Below, in pieces: positions 1 to 9,103 of a stretch of 64,000 bases of DNA. Numbering within the stretch: position 1 is the stretch's first letter; every line of letters begins with the position of its first letter. The DNA lies in the NCBI RefSeq assembly GCF_026107645.2, contig NZ_JAPCHV010000018.1, forward strand, positions 41,791 through 105,790, read 5' to 3'. Made by a program: the position numbers and the translations under genes. This DNA comes from Flavobacterium sp. MFBS3-15 (GTDB taxonomy: Bacteria; Bacteroidota; Bacteroidia; Flavobacteriales; Flavobacteriaceae). Below the pieces are notes generated by a model, which was given only the letters and a program-made list of their open reading frames with translations, searched no databases and was not told the origin of the DNA.

Positions 1-728
1 CATATTTCCACCGGCTTTTCGTCTTCCATCGGAGTACCTTCCACTGCCACTAGTGCATTGATTGGAACCGATTCCGGCTGTGGGTTAAGCGACGCCAGCG
101 CCACGAGCATCCCGGCGCGGTCTTCAACGCTTTCGCCCATGCCTATAATGCCGCCACTGCAAACGGTAACATTGGTTTTCCTCACATTCTCTATGGTTTG
201 CAGGCGGTCTTCAAATCCGCGTGTGGAAATCACTTCTTTATAGTATTCTTCTGACGTATCTAGATTGTGGTTGTAAGCATACAGCCCGGCTTCTGCAAGT
301 CGCGCTGCCTGGTTCTCGGTAAGCATGCCAAGAGTACAGCATACCTCCATGTCGAGTTTGTTGATAGTACGGACCATTTCCAATACGCTGTCAAATTCAG
401 GGCCGTCCTTTACATTGCGCCATGCCGCGCCCATGCACACACGCGATGATCCGCTGGCCTTTGCACGCAAAGCCTGTGCTTTTACCTGCGACACACTCAT
501 AAGGTCGTTACCTTCTATATGGGTGTGGTAGCGGGCAGCCTGCGGACAGTAACCGCAGTCTTCGGGGCAACCCCCTGTTTTTATGGACAATAATGTTGAC
601 ACCTGCACTACATTAGGGTCATGGTGCTCGCGGTGTATGGATGCTGCCTCATACAGCAGGTCCATCATTGGCTTGTTATAAAGAGCAATAATCTCTTCTT
701 TGGTCCAGTCGTGCCTTTTTATGCTCAT
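1..728 (-). CDS. bioB: Biotin synthase (partial, C-terminus beyond window)
   Basis: Radical-SAM enzyme that inserts sulfur into dethiobiotin in the last step of biotin synthesis. The reading frame starts with ATG at 728 and is still open at base 1, so about 242 N-terminal residues are visible. The radical-SAM cysteine cluster is seen as CPEDCGYC around residue 55, and the segments MGAAWRN and YNHNLDT are typical of BioB. It is not next to the other biotin genes (bioDA at 9.1-11.0 kb, bioF at 12.3 kb), so the pathway is scattered over at least 13 kb. I am confident of the identity; only the end is missing. Confidence 0.96.
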   Translation of the reverse strand, partial: MSIKRHDWTKEEIIALYNKPMMDLLYEAASIHREHHDPNVVQVSTLLSIKTGGCPEDCGYCPQAARYHTHIEGNDLMSVSQVKAQALRAKASGSSRVCMGAAWRNVKDGPEFDSVLEMVRTINKLDMEVCCTLGMLTENQAARLAEAGLYAYNHNLDTSEEYYKEVISTRGFEDRLQTIENVRKTNVTVCSGGIIGMGESVEDRAGMLVALASLNPQPESVPINALVAVEGTPMEDEKPVEI

Positions 729-748
729 AACGGAAATTTAAGTGGCTT

Positions 749-756
749 CAAAAATA
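749..756 (-). promoter_or_regulatory. Candidate -7 element for bioB
   Basis: On the minus strand this reads TATTTTTG, matching the Bacteroidota -7 consensus TAnnTTTG, 20 bases upstream of the bioB ATG. I could not find a well-spaced -33 TTG, so the call is tentative. Confidence 0.4.
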
Positions 757-796
757 GCAATTTCCATTGAACCCTCCGCCATTTCACATACAAAGA

Positions 797-1270
797 TTAG
801 TGGGGCCTGTGAGCAACGTCATCCACTTCATTGATTTTCTCCAGTTTATCTTTCCAGAACTGCATCAGCGCAAATGATACAATCATCGATGCTGCAAGGC
901 CCTCAAGGAATAATCCGAAGCAGAATTCACCTATTTCAGGTTCTCCGCCACCAAATATATAGCTGTGCGGGAAGTTTTGAAGGTAGTCGGTACCACCTTT
1001 ATATTCCGCATACAACATAAAGCTGAAAATGCCAAGCACCAAGCTTATAAACGATGTAAGGAAGCCGGCGGCAAGATTAGTAAAATAACCATCAATACGG
1101 TCTTTAAAGTTACCCTTGATCGTCCTGTTGACACCGTATATTACGAAGATAAAATTTATCAGCCTGAGATAGATTTGGTCTTTAAGCCCGGCACTTTCCA
1201 TAATAAGGAAAAATGCAGCTATCCCTATGAAGATGATCAAACCATTAATTAAAATTCTTGAGACTTTCAT
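797..1270 (-). CDS. Small integral membrane protein, unknown function
   Basis: A 157-residue protein with about four predicted membrane segments (near residues 7-26, 33-46, 62-88 and 116-140) and a charged tail ending in DVAHRPH. The loop before the last segment contains a GGGEPEIGEF stretch. I do not recognise a named family; small four-helix proteins of this kind are common in flavobacteria. It lies alone between bioB and the HTTM gene, with 269 bases of unassigned sequence upstream. No function is proposed. Confidence 0.7.
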   Translation of the reverse strand: MKVSRILINGLIIFIGIAAFFLIMESAGLKDQIYLRLINFIFVIYGVNRTIKGNFKDRIDGYFTNLAAGFLTSFISLVLGIFSFMLYAEYKGGTDYLQNFPHSYIFGGGEPEIGEFCFGLFLEGLAASMIVSFALMQFWKDKLEKINEVDDVAHRPH

Positions 1271-1539
1271 ATTCAGTATGTTTTTGTTTTATAATCAGTT
1301 AAGAGATCAACAGCAACGGTTAAGAGGGTCACTAAAAAAACTGTCTTTAGAGCCACTTCCTTTTCTAACGTTTACCTTACCCGAATTTAGCTATAAAAAC
1401 GCACACAGAAACACGAATTAGTAAAATTTTAATACAATAAGTATGATTAAATTAAAGGATTGTTAAATACGTAAAAAGTTTGATAAAAACATTTGTAACC
1501 TATTTGAAGACAGAGCATATACTTTGATTTGAGCATATA

Positions 1540-2862
1540 TTATTGAATCAAATTGCCCTGCTCATCGTACAGTAATATCCATTTACAGTGAAAGAAATAA
1601 TCCCACTGAACTGCCGCTAGGTCTGTATCAGGATCTATGAGTCTTTTGAAACGGCTATTGTTCACTGATACATGCGTATCGGCATATACCGCTACATCTT
1701 TGCCCTGAAACTTAAAGTACTCCGTAATACGCTGTGCCATCTGCCATATCATGTCGGGACGCGTTTCCATGCCGCTTTTTTGCTTGTGGGTCAGGTTGTG
1801 GCTTACACTGTAATAAAGCCTCTTTCCTGTCTTTTTATCAATAATGCGGAAATCGGTATCACCCCACCGGCTACGCAGCATCATCCGCCAGCTCAGGCGA
1901 TGTCCTTCTTCTGTCCACAATACATCTCCCTTGATAAGGTAGTGCCTCAATGGTAGCAGCAACTGAATAATAATGTAAGGCACGAAAAGATATTTCAGCA
2001 ACCCTGCACCCTCATAATTACCCCCATCTTCTGCGACTTCGGGCTTCTGCCTTAGAAATACCTTCCTGATTTTTTGCGGAGGATAGAAGAACACCACAAA
2101 ACTAAGCGCAAAGAATGGGAAAATACCTATCTGTAATGTAATTGAGTTGAAGATATGAAAGATGACCGAAGCGATGAGCGCAATTGTCCTTGTCTTCCTA
2201 TACAATAACAAGGGAACAACTAACATATCAAAAGCTATACCTGCATAAGCTATGAAAAGATAAAACCATTTTTGCGTCATGAACTCCCGCAGCGCAGGGT
2301 TAGTTATAGAGCGTTCCAACAGGTCATGCGTAAATGTGCCATCAAGCCATCCCGGATAAAATTTTGCCAGAGTAGCATAAAAATAAACGATGCTTACCTG
2401 CGCTATCATGATCCAGGAACACCAAACAGGCATTGTTAGCTTTTTTACTGATGGATTCAGCCGGGCATCTATTGAAGCATATCGGTGTGCTGGCAGAAAC
2501 AGCATTATGAAACACACCAGCATAAGCAGGTAGTAATGATTGTTGTATGATGTTTTTTGCATAAAATAGGCTCCGGCCCACAAAAGGGTGAACATCCCTA
2601 TGCTAAAACGGTACTTGTAGCCAACCATGACAAGTAGCCCCAATACTCCCATAGCGGCAAAGTACCAGTACATACCGTTGCCGGGCAGCGGCTGAAGCCA
2701 ATCCATGCCAATATGCGAAAAAGTGAATTTCGGCTCAACAAGGTTGCTCTTTACCCATCCGGTAAGAATTGCTCCGAAAGTTTCGCAGGCCAACAGGAAT
2801 CCAAGGAATATCCTGAAAACAATAAGTGGGGCGTTATCTATTGGCCGGAAAAGCCCTTTCAT
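1540..2862 (-). CDS. HTTM domain membrane protein (vitamin K-dependent gamma-carboxylase-like)
   Basis: A 440-residue protein whose first 270 residues form several membrane helices with the signature of the HTTM family: FRIFLGFLLACE near the N-terminus, SYNNHYYLLML near residue 105, and FYATLAKF near residue 160. HTTM domains occur in vitamin K-dependent gamma-carboxylase and in many bacterial proteins of unknown substrate. The C-terminal 150 residues are soluble and less conserved. The ATG overlaps the ribF stop codon by four bases (ATGA), so it is translated as the second gene of a ribF operon. Whether it is a real carboxylase cannot be told from sequence. Confidence 0.85.
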   Translation of the reverse strand: MKGLFRPIDNAPLIVFRIFLGFLLACETFGAILTGWVKSNLVEPKFTFSHIGMDWLQPLPGNGMYWYFAAMGVLGLLVMVGYKYRFSIGMFTLLWAGAYFMQKTSYNNHYYLLMLVCFIMLFLPAHRYASIDARLNPSVKKLTMPVWCSWIMIAQVSIVYFYATLAKFYPGWLDGTFTHDLLERSITNPALREFMTQKWFYLFIAYAGIAFDMLVVPLLLYRKTRTIALIASVIFHIFNSITLQIGIFPFFALSFVVFFYPPQKIRKVFLRQKPEVAEDGGNYEGAGLLKYLFVPYIIIQLLLPLRHYLIKGDVLWTEEGHRLSWRMMLRSRWGDTDFRIIDKKTGKRLYYSVSHNLTHKQKSGMETRPDMIWQMAQRITEYFKFQGKDVAVYADTHVSVNNSRFKRLIDPDTDLAAVQWDYFFHCKWILLYDEQGNLIQ

Positions 2863-3794
2863 ACCTTATGCTTTTTAAAGTAGGCAATGGTATCTTCCCT
2901 GTCTTTATACAATTGCAGTTTAAGTGCATCAAAGGACTCAAATTTTTGCTCATCACGGAGCCTGTGATGGATGGCAATGCACATACGGGCATCATAAAGA
3001 TTTTTATCCAAATCGAGAAAATGCACTTCTATTGACAGGCTTGTACCTTCAACAGTAGGCCTTACCCCAATGTTCATCATTCCGTATACTATTTTCCCGT
3101 CAATCTCAGACGAAACAGTATAAACGCCATTGGCCGGGATAAGCTTGTAATCTTCTTTTATATGCATATTTGCTGTCGGGAAGCCAATGGTCCTGCCTAG
3201 TTGTTTTCCTTTTACTACAGTCCCGGTCAGGAAATATGGGTAACCCAAAAAATCGTTAGCAGTAGTTATATCGCCTGCGGTAAGCGCATTCCGGATTTTA
3301 GTCGAGCTTACAGATACCTCATTTACTGAAAGTGCTGAGATTTTTTCTACCTCAAAACCATACTCATTGCCAAAACGTATGAGATCATCTATGTTGGCAG
3401 TGCGATTGCGCCCAAATCGGTGGTCGTGTCCAATAATTACCTTATGTATATTAAGCCTGTCAACAAGAACATCTTTTACAAATTCTTCAGCCGTTAACCT
3501 GGAAAATTCAATATCAAACGGATGGATCACAAGATTGTCAAGCTCATAACTTTCCAGCAATTGGGCCTTTTCTTCCATTGTACTAAGCAACTTTATGGCA
3601 CTGTTTTGCTGGAGGACCATTCGGGGATGCGGAAAAAATGTCAGTACCACGCTTTCATAGCCCAATGCCCTGCTATTACTTATAATTTTGCGCAATATGG
3701 ATGCGTGTCCTTTATGCACACCATCAAAAGTACCCAGTGTTATTATGGTTTTGGCAGTAGAACTGAATTCGTGTATTGAGTTGAAGATTTTCAA
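2859..3794 (-). CDS. ribF: Bifunctional riboflavin kinase / FAD synthetase
   Basis: Converts riboflavin to FMN and then FAD. The 311 residues are the usual length. The N-terminal adenylyltransferase domain shows GTFDGVHKGHASIL (residues 22-35) and the second signature HDHRFGRN near residue 127; the C-terminal kinase domain shows GKQLGRTIGFPTAN near residue 200. A promoter with good -33 and -7 elements lies just upstream. It overlaps the following HTTM gene by four bases. Confidence 0.96.
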   Translation of the reverse strand: MKIFNSIHEFSSTAKTIITLGTFDGVHKGHASILRKIISNSRALGYESVVLTFFPHPRMVLQQNSAIKLLSTMEEKAQLLESYELDNLVIHPFDIEFSRLTAEEFVKDVLVDRLNIHKVIIGHDHRFGRNRTANIDDLIRFGNEYGFEVEKISALSVNEVSVSSTKIRNALTAGDITTANDFLGYPYFLTGTVVKGKQLGRTIGFPTANMHIKEDYKLIPANGVYTVSSEIDGKIVYGMMNIGVRPTVEGTSLSIEVHFLDLDKNLYDARMCIAIHHRLRDEQKFESFDALKLQLYKDREDTIAYFKKHKV

Positions 3795-3812
3795 ACCGAA
3801 GTATTAAGTTGG

Positions 3813-3842
3813 CAAATTTAACTAATGCAGGGTGCATAGCAA
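3813..3842 (-). promoter_or_regulatory. Flavobacterial promoter for ribF
   Basis: On the minus strand TTG (3842-3840) and TAAATTTG (3820-3813) are separated by 19 bases, which fits the Bacteroidota consensus TTG-N19-TAnnTTTG. The -7 box lies 18 bases upstream of the ribF ATG. Confidence 0.7.
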
Positions 3843-3988
3843 AATTTTGGCATGTTTTTCAGCTTTTTGCTTGCGGAAACAATTTCAGACAAAAATGAAT
3901 ACAACCTAAAAAAATGTTATATTCACAAAGAATGTTAAAATATAACTACTTAATTCCTACTTTAGCAGGCATTAATGTAAATTTTATT

Positions 3989-6643
3989 ATGAAAAAACTA
4001 CTACTATCCCTATTGCTCATTGGAGGATCGGCACTATCCTATGCACAGGTGCCGATTTGGAGCGCTGTTCCACGGGAAAGCCTCGCAACGGTCCGAAAGG
4101 TGGAACGAGCTTCTACACCGCTCATTTTCCATACTTTTAGCATCAACCAGCCTGAACTAGAAAATATGCTGGTAAATACCCCGTTGCGAAATTCGGGCCA
4201 GCCTTCGAATGTGCTTATTTCATTTCCTACAGCCGATGGCAAAATGGAAAATTTCAGGATATATGAAGCGCCTGTACTACATCCGGACCTTGGCGCGCAG
4301 CATCCTAATATTAAATCGTATGTAGGCCGTGGCATTGAAAATCCTGCAACTACTATACGATTCAGCACGACCATCTTCGGTGTGCATGCTATAATTATGT
4401 CAGACAAAGGCACGCAATACATCGATCCTTACACAGCGGATCTTCAAAACTACATTGTTTACAAAAAGTCGAATGTAAAAGCGGCCCGCACTTTTCATTG
4501 CAGCGTAAACGAACCTGCTTTGGACAATGTTCCGCCCCCGCCACCCACAACAATGGCCAATGACGGGTTATTCAGGACATATCGCCTTGCACTTGCCTGC
4601 ACCATTGAATATGCTGCTTACCAAATTAACGCCGCCGGCGTAGGTGCCGGAACTCTTGAGCAGAAAAAAGCAGCAGTACTTGCCGCAATGACTGTAACAA
4701 TGACACGTGTGAACGGAGTTTTCGAAAAGGATATGTCACTTACCATGCAAATCGTACCTAATAATGAGAATATCATTTTTGTAACCTCAGACAACCTCCA
4801 AAACAACGATGAAGGCACTATGATCGATCAAATACAGCCTATCATCAATAGCGGTATAGGTTCTGCAAATTACGACATCGGACATGTATTTGGCACAGGA
4901 GGGGGAGGAATAGCCTCACTGGGATCTGTCTGTTCACAGTTTAAAGCGCAAGGTGTAACCGGTAGCCCGGCTCCTGTGGGCGACCCTTTTGACATTGACT
5001 ATGTTGCACACGAAATGGGCCACCAATTTGGGGCTAACCACACATTTAACAACTCTTACCAAAGAACCGCAAGCACTGCTGTAGAACCTGGTAGCGGAAG
5101 CACAATCATGGCTTATGCAGGCATAAGCCCTCCAAATGTACAAAGCAACTCCGATGATTATTTCCATGCAGTAAGCTTAAACCAGATGTTTAATTTTGTG
5201 AATGGCAATGGCGGCTGTGCAATGTTGGAAGAGAACAATAACACCCCTCCCGTTATCGCTGCAATACCTAACCGTACCATTCCAAAAGGAACTGCATTTA
5301 TATTAAAAGGCAATGGTACAGATGCTGATGGGGATGCGCTCACCTACTGTTGGGAACAAACGAATAACAATGGTGCAAACTCAACTGTAGACTTTACCCC
5401 CTTGTCCACAAGTACATCAGGCCCTAACTTCAGGTCAATTGATCCTTCTGCGTCTCCAAACAGGTACATGCCAGAACTATCAAGCGTATTAAACAACAAT
5501 CTCGCTCCTACTTGGGAAGTAGTGCCTACAGTGGGCCGAACGCTCAACTTTGCACTTACCGTAAGGGACAACAATACACCCAACGGTGGCCAAACGGCAA
5601 GGCAAAACATGAACGTAATTGTAAATAATACTGCCGGGCCATTTACAGTAACATCGCAAAACACAACAAACATTACCTGGGAGCAGGGTAGCACCGAAGC
5701 CATAACCTGGAATGTAGCCGGCACTACTGGCAATGGAATTAATACTTCAAATGTCAACATACTCCTTTCAACAGATGGAGGACTTACATGGCCTACCGTA
5801 TTGGCATCCAATACACCGAATGACGGGTCGGAAAACATTACAGTGCCCAACGTAGAAGCTATTTCTTGCCGAATTATGGTTGAAGCCGTAGGGAATATCT
5901 ATTATGCGGTTAACCAGACCCCGTTTTCAATTGGAGTGGAAGTGGTTACAGAATGTAATACTTATACAAATGATACTGCTGTCAATATCCCGGACAATGG
6001 TCAAAACTATAGTATATCAACGATTAATGTGCCGGACAATTCTATTGTTCAAACAGTGAATGTTGGGGTAAACATTACACACACTTACATTGGTGACCTT
6101 ATACTTATTATTGCAAGGCCGGACAATTCACAGGCATTATTGTGGCAAATGGCTTGCGGGACAAGTAACAACCTGAATGTTACTTTCAGTGATTCAGGAA
6201 GTTCTGTAAATTGTGGCGCAACGACATCAGGAAGTTTTATTCCTTCAGAGCCTCTTTCCGAATTTGAAGGAACACAGGCACAGGGTGACTGGATATTGGC
6301 TTTTGCTGATGCCGGTGCTGATGATACAGGAACTCTTAACTCTTGGTTCGTTGAAATATGTTCTCAAACCGTAAATGCTGTGGACGGCTTCAGCCTTAAG
6401 AATTTTACACTATATCCTAACCCTAACAACGGGAGCTTTACAGTAGGCTTTACCTCTGAAAGCGAAAATGCCATACAAATTGGCGTGCATGACTTGAGGG
6501 GGCGTGAAGTTTACAATGCCGCATATGAAAATACAGGATTATTCTCAGGCAATGTAAACCTTTCGAACATCCAGTCAGGGGTATATCTTGTAACCGTTCA
6601 GGATGGCGCAAGAAAAGCCGTGAAGAAGATTGTGGTGAATTAA
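3989..6643 (+). CDS. Secreted reprolysin-like metalloprotease with P domain and T9SS sorting domain
   Basis: An 884-residue exported zinc protease. The ATG at 3989 is preferred over an upstream in-frame start at 3914 because it gives a clean signal peptide (MKKLLLSLLLIGG then cleavage after SYAQ). The metzincin zinc motif HExxHxxGxxH is seen as HEMGHQFGANH at residues 341-351. After Ig-like or cadherin-like repeats comes a proprotein-convertase P domain (about 650-795), then a type A T9SS sorting domain with YPNPNNGSF and a final KKIVVN. It should be exported by Sec, carried across the outer membrane by T9SS and released or anchored at the surface. It is divergent from ribF and ends at a bidirectional terminator. 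Confidence 0.92.
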   Translation: MKKLLLSLLLIGGSALSYAQVPIWSAVPRESLATVRKVERASTPLIFHTFSINQPELENMLVNTPLRNSGQPSNVLISFPTADGKMENFRIYEAPVLHPDLGAQHPNIKSYVGRGIENPATTIRFSTTIFGVHAIIMSDKGTQYIDPYTADLQNYIVYKKSNVKAARTFHCSVNEPALDNVPPPPPTTMANDGLFRTYRLALACTIEYAAYQINAAGVGAGTLEQKKAAVLAAMTVTMTRVNGVFEKDMSLTMQIVPNNENIIFVTSDNLQNNDEGTMIDQIQPIINSGIGSANYDIGHVFGTGGGGIASLGSVCSQFKAQGVTGSPAPVGDPFDIDYVAHEMGHQFGANHTFNNSYQRTASTAVEPGSGSTIMAYAGISPPNVQSNSDDYFHAVSLNQMFNFVNGNGGCAMLEENNNTPPVIAAIPNRTIPKGTAFILKGNGTDADGDALTYCWEQTNNNGANSTVDFTPLSTSTSGPNFRSIDPSASPNRYMPELSSVLNNNLAPTWEVVPTVGRTLNFALTVRDNNTPNGGQTARQNMNVIVNNTAGPFTVTSQNTTNITWEQGSTEAITWNVAGTTGNGINTSNVNILLSTDGGLTWPTVLASNTPNDGSENITVPNVEAISCRIMVEAVGNIYYAVNQTPFSIGVEVVTECNTYTNDTAVNIPDNGQNYSISTINVPDNSIVQTVNVGVNITHTYIGDLILIIARPDNSQALLWQMACGTSNNLNVTFSDSGSSVNCGATTSGSFIPSEPLSEFEGTQAQGDWILAFADAGADDTGTLNSWFVEICSQTVNAVDGFSLKNFTLYPNPNNGSFTVGFTSESENAIQIGVHDLRGREVYNAAYENTGLFSGNVNLSNIQSGVYLVTVQDGARKAVKKIVVN

Positions 6644-6663
6644 TACTATAACCCAAAATAAAC

Positions 6664-6689
6664 AAAGGCGCTTCAATTGAGGCGCCTTT
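6664..6689. terminator. Bidirectional terminator
   Basis: Nearly perfect palindrome with arms AAAGGCGC and GCGCCTTT around TCAATTGA, lying between two convergent genes. A and T runs on the two sides allow it to act in both directions. Confidence 0.8.
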
Positions 6690-6700
6690 CGTTTTAATTT

Positions 6701-7207
6701 CTATTTCAAGGAAACATCTATGCTGTAAATCCGCTGCCCATCTACAATGGTGTCAGGTATTTTCACTGTCAATTTTTCGTCTTTGTAGCTGATTTTCCCT
6801 TCATTAACCGTATAAAATCCAGCCTTGCCACGGCAGAAGCACTGTACACCGAAAAGCATTTTAGTACCTTTTATATTTCCTGTATTTAGATTTGAAAATT
6901 CATCATCAGTTTCAAAGATGACAGTTTCAGTATAGCCGGCGTCCATTACACCCTTAGGAGCATCATAATCATAGGTATAGCGCACTAAAACTTTTCCAGG
7001 AGTATCAGTAATGGAATGATACAATCTCCCGGTATCATCCACTTTAATGTCAAGGCTTTTGTCTTTCAGTATTTCCAATTTGCAGTCACCTTCTTCAGGA
7101 CACGGGCTTTCAATTTTGTGTTTTCCATTAATGAAAGCTGTAACTCCTTTTTTTGGCGCACAGGCCATGAATAAAAATGGCAGCATCGTAAGGACTAATC
7201 TTTTCAT
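6701..7207 (-). CDS. Putative lipoprotein, unknown function
   Basis: A 168-residue protein starting MKRLVLTMLPFLFMACAPKK, a lipoprotein signal with the lipobox cysteine at residue 16. The ATG at 7207 is chosen over a longer upstream extension because only it gives this signal. The mature part looks beta-rich and contains CPEEGDC and CFCRG cysteine groups. No named family is recognised. It follows pth on the same strand with a 50-base gap and ends near the shared terminator. Confidence 0.75.
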   Translation of the reverse strand: MKRLVLTMLPFLFMACAPKKGVTAFINGKHKIESPCPEEGDCKLEILKDKSLDIKVDDTGRLYHSITDTPGKVLVRYTYDYDAPKGVMDAGYTETVIFETDDEFSNLNTGNIKGTKMLFGVQCFCRGKAGFYTVNEGKISYKDEKLTVKIPDTIVDGQRIYSIDVSLK

Positions 7208-7257
7208 GAAATTATCTTTAAAGCTAAAGATACAAATTTGAAGCCATTTCGAAAGGT

Positions 7258-7881
7258 TTATTTGCCATTGTAGCTGCTCATGGTATTGGCAAGCCCTGAA
7301 AGTACGAACGACTTCACCGCTTCTGCAGCCATATCGAGGCGTTCCGGAAGCTTTGCTTTTTCCTCTTCGTCCCATTCCCCAAGAACATAATCTACCTGCC
7401 TGCCTTTCTTGAAATCATCGCTGATACCGAAACGAAAACGCGCATAATCTCCTGTATTTAGTACCTGCTGCGTGTTTTTCAGTCCATTATGGCCTCCATC
7501 ACTGCCCTTACCTTTTATACGGATAGTGCCAAAAGGGATATTTAGGTCATCGGTCACAACCAATAAATTCTCAAGCGGGATATTTTCTTTATCTAACCAG
7601 AATTTAATGGCCTTACCACTCAGGTTCATGTAAGTATTGGGCTTGAGAAGAAAAACCGTTTTCCCTTTTATCTTCACTTCAGCCAGGGTTCCAAGTTTAA
7701 CTGTTTCAAACGAAGCTCCCTCCTGCTTAGCAATATGATCGGCGACTTTAAAGCCAATGTTGTGACGTGTATTTACATATTCAGCTCCAATGTTGCCCAG
7801 GCAGGCAATAAGGTATTTTTTCATGGGGTCAATGGGTTCTTTTTCCTGTTTTGTTCCGAAAATGGAGGTTAGCCAGTTCAT
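7258..7881 (-). CDS. pth: Peptidyl-tRNA hydrolase
   Basis: Frees tRNA from peptidyl-tRNA that has dropped off the ribosome. The 207 residues show the family motifs GLGNxG-like CLGNIGAEYVNTRHNIG (catalytic His in RHNIG), LLKPNTYMNLSG, VVTDDLNIPFG and SDGGHNGLKN. The start ATG at 7881 gives the flavobacterial N-terminal extension MNWLTSIFG before MKKYLI and avoids overlap with the upstream ketosynthase gene, which ends at 7898. Probably co-transcribed with that gene. Confidence 0.95.
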   Translation of the reverse strand: MNWLTSIFGTKQEKEPIDPMKKYLIACLGNIGAEYVNTRHNIGFKVADHIAKQEGASFETVKLGTLAEVKIKGKTVFLLKPNTYMNLSGKAIKFWLDKENIPLENLLVVTDDLNIPFGTIRIKGKGSDGGHNGLKNTQQVLNTGDYARFRFGISDDFKKGRQVDYVLGEWDEEEKAKLPERLDMAAEAVKSFVLSGLANTMSSYNGK

Positions 7882-7897
7882 AGTGCAAAGATAGCAT

Positions 7898-9067
7898 CTA
7901 TTTTGAGACCAAAACACTCACCGCATTGCCGCCAAAACCAACCGCGTTTACCAATACCTTTTTAATGTCGCGGCCTGTTTCCTGGTTATAAAATGGTGCC
8001 TCAACAAATTTATTGTGCTGTAGCATCAGTACTGCCAGCTCCAGGCTCAAAAGTCCCGAAGCCCCAAACGTATGGCCAATCTTCCATTTGTTGGTCGTGA
8101 GCAAGGGCAGATTTCCGCCAAAAACCTCCTGTATCGCCCTGTATTCGGAAAGGTCCCCTTTTACAGTTCCCGGGGCATGCATTACAACAGCATCTACTTC
8201 GGCAGGATTGATGTCCTTTATCGCCATGCGCATCGCCTTTTGCAGGCATTCCGCTGTAGCAGACAATGATGCGCCATGTTCCAGCATTTCGGTCGCATAA
8301 CCAATACCATCAATATAAGCATGGGCTTGGGAATTCTTGCCGGCCTGAAGGCATGTCATTGCTGCCCCTTCACCCAACACCATGGTGTTGCCTTTTTTTT
8401 CAAGATCTAAAGCGCGAACAGGATGTTCACCTTGTTCCTGCGAATAGATTTTCATGCCTTGCATTTGGGCTATGGTAAAGGGTGTAAGCGGAGCTTCGCT
8501 GCCACCTACAAGAAATCTGTCAGCCATACCACTGCTTAGCCATGCTACACCATTGAGTACCGCATGAAGTGCTGTAGAACAGGTTATGGAATGAGATATG
8601 TCCGGACCATTAGCTCTTACATCCTGGGCTACCCATGAGGCAATGTTGCCGAGTGTAGTTACAGGTGAGGTATGCGCCCCGGTAATACCTGTATTTATGA
8701 ATTCGGAATGATGTTTTTCAAACAATCCCGTAGCCCCTCTTGAAGAACCGATATTGATGCCGAATTCACCGTCATTCCAGCCTGCAATTCGCAAGGCACG
8801 GCGTGAGGCAAGGATGGCATACAGCACTGAATTATCCAGGTGGCGGTAGTGAGGATTGGAATCGCGCAGCCCTGCTACTTCATCTGTTTCCCGTTGAGAC
8901 AGGATTGCCACAGGAACATTGAGTGCGCCCCTGGTGATGAATGCGCGTTCATCCAGATAGCTTTCCCAGACCTCATCAGGACTGCTGCCTAATGGGGAAA
9001 CGGAACCAATGGACATGATGGATACAGGTGAAACCAATACAGTAGATTTTACTGCAAAAGTACGCAA
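7898..9067 (-). CDS. FabF-like beta-ketoacyl-ACP synthase in the biotin gene cluster
   Basis: A 389-residue thiolase-fold condensing enzyme. All catalytic residues are visible: the nucleophile in SITCSTALHA (about residue 164), the first histidine in VVMHAPGTVKGD (about residue 295, where most FabF enzymes have HGT) and the lysine and second histidine in TNKWKIGHTFGASG. The start is taken as TTG at 9067, preceded by AAGGAG five bases upstream; a later ATG at 9016 would remove the first beta strand. It follows bioA by 36 bases on the same strand. Its place suggests a role in making or elongating the pimeloyl precursor, but this is inference; it could be a general fatty-acid synthase component. 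Confidence 0.88.
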   Translation of the reverse strand: MRTFAVKSTVLVSPVSIMSIGSVSPLGSSPDEVWESYLDERAFITRGALNVPVAILSQRETDEVAGLRDSNPHYRHLDNSVLYAILASRRALRIAGWNDGEFGINIGSSRGATGLFEKHHSEFINTGITGAHTSPVTTLGNIASWVAQDVRANGPDISHSITCSTALHAVLNGVAWLSSGMADRFLVGGSEAPLTPFTIAQMQGMKIYSQEQGEHPVRALDLEKKGNTMVLGEGAAMTCLQAGKNSQAHAYIDGIGYATEMLEHGASLSATAECLQKAMRMAIKDINPAEVDAVVMHAPGTVKGDLSEYRAIQEVFGGNLPLLTTNKWKIGHTFGASGLLSLELAVLMLQHNKFVEAPFYNQETGRDIKKVLVNAVGFGGNAVSVLVSK

Positions 9068-9103
9068 TAAAACTCCTTAGTGCCAACAGGAATAACCTTT
9101 GGG

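Noticed and set aside
3914..3988. Upstream start for the metalloprotease
   Set aside because: The extra 25 residues would hide an otherwise perfect signal peptide that begins at the ATG at 3989.
8013..8300. Long plus-strand frames opposite the ketosynthase gene
   Set aside because: They are antisense shadows in a gene of higher G+C content, without any family signature.
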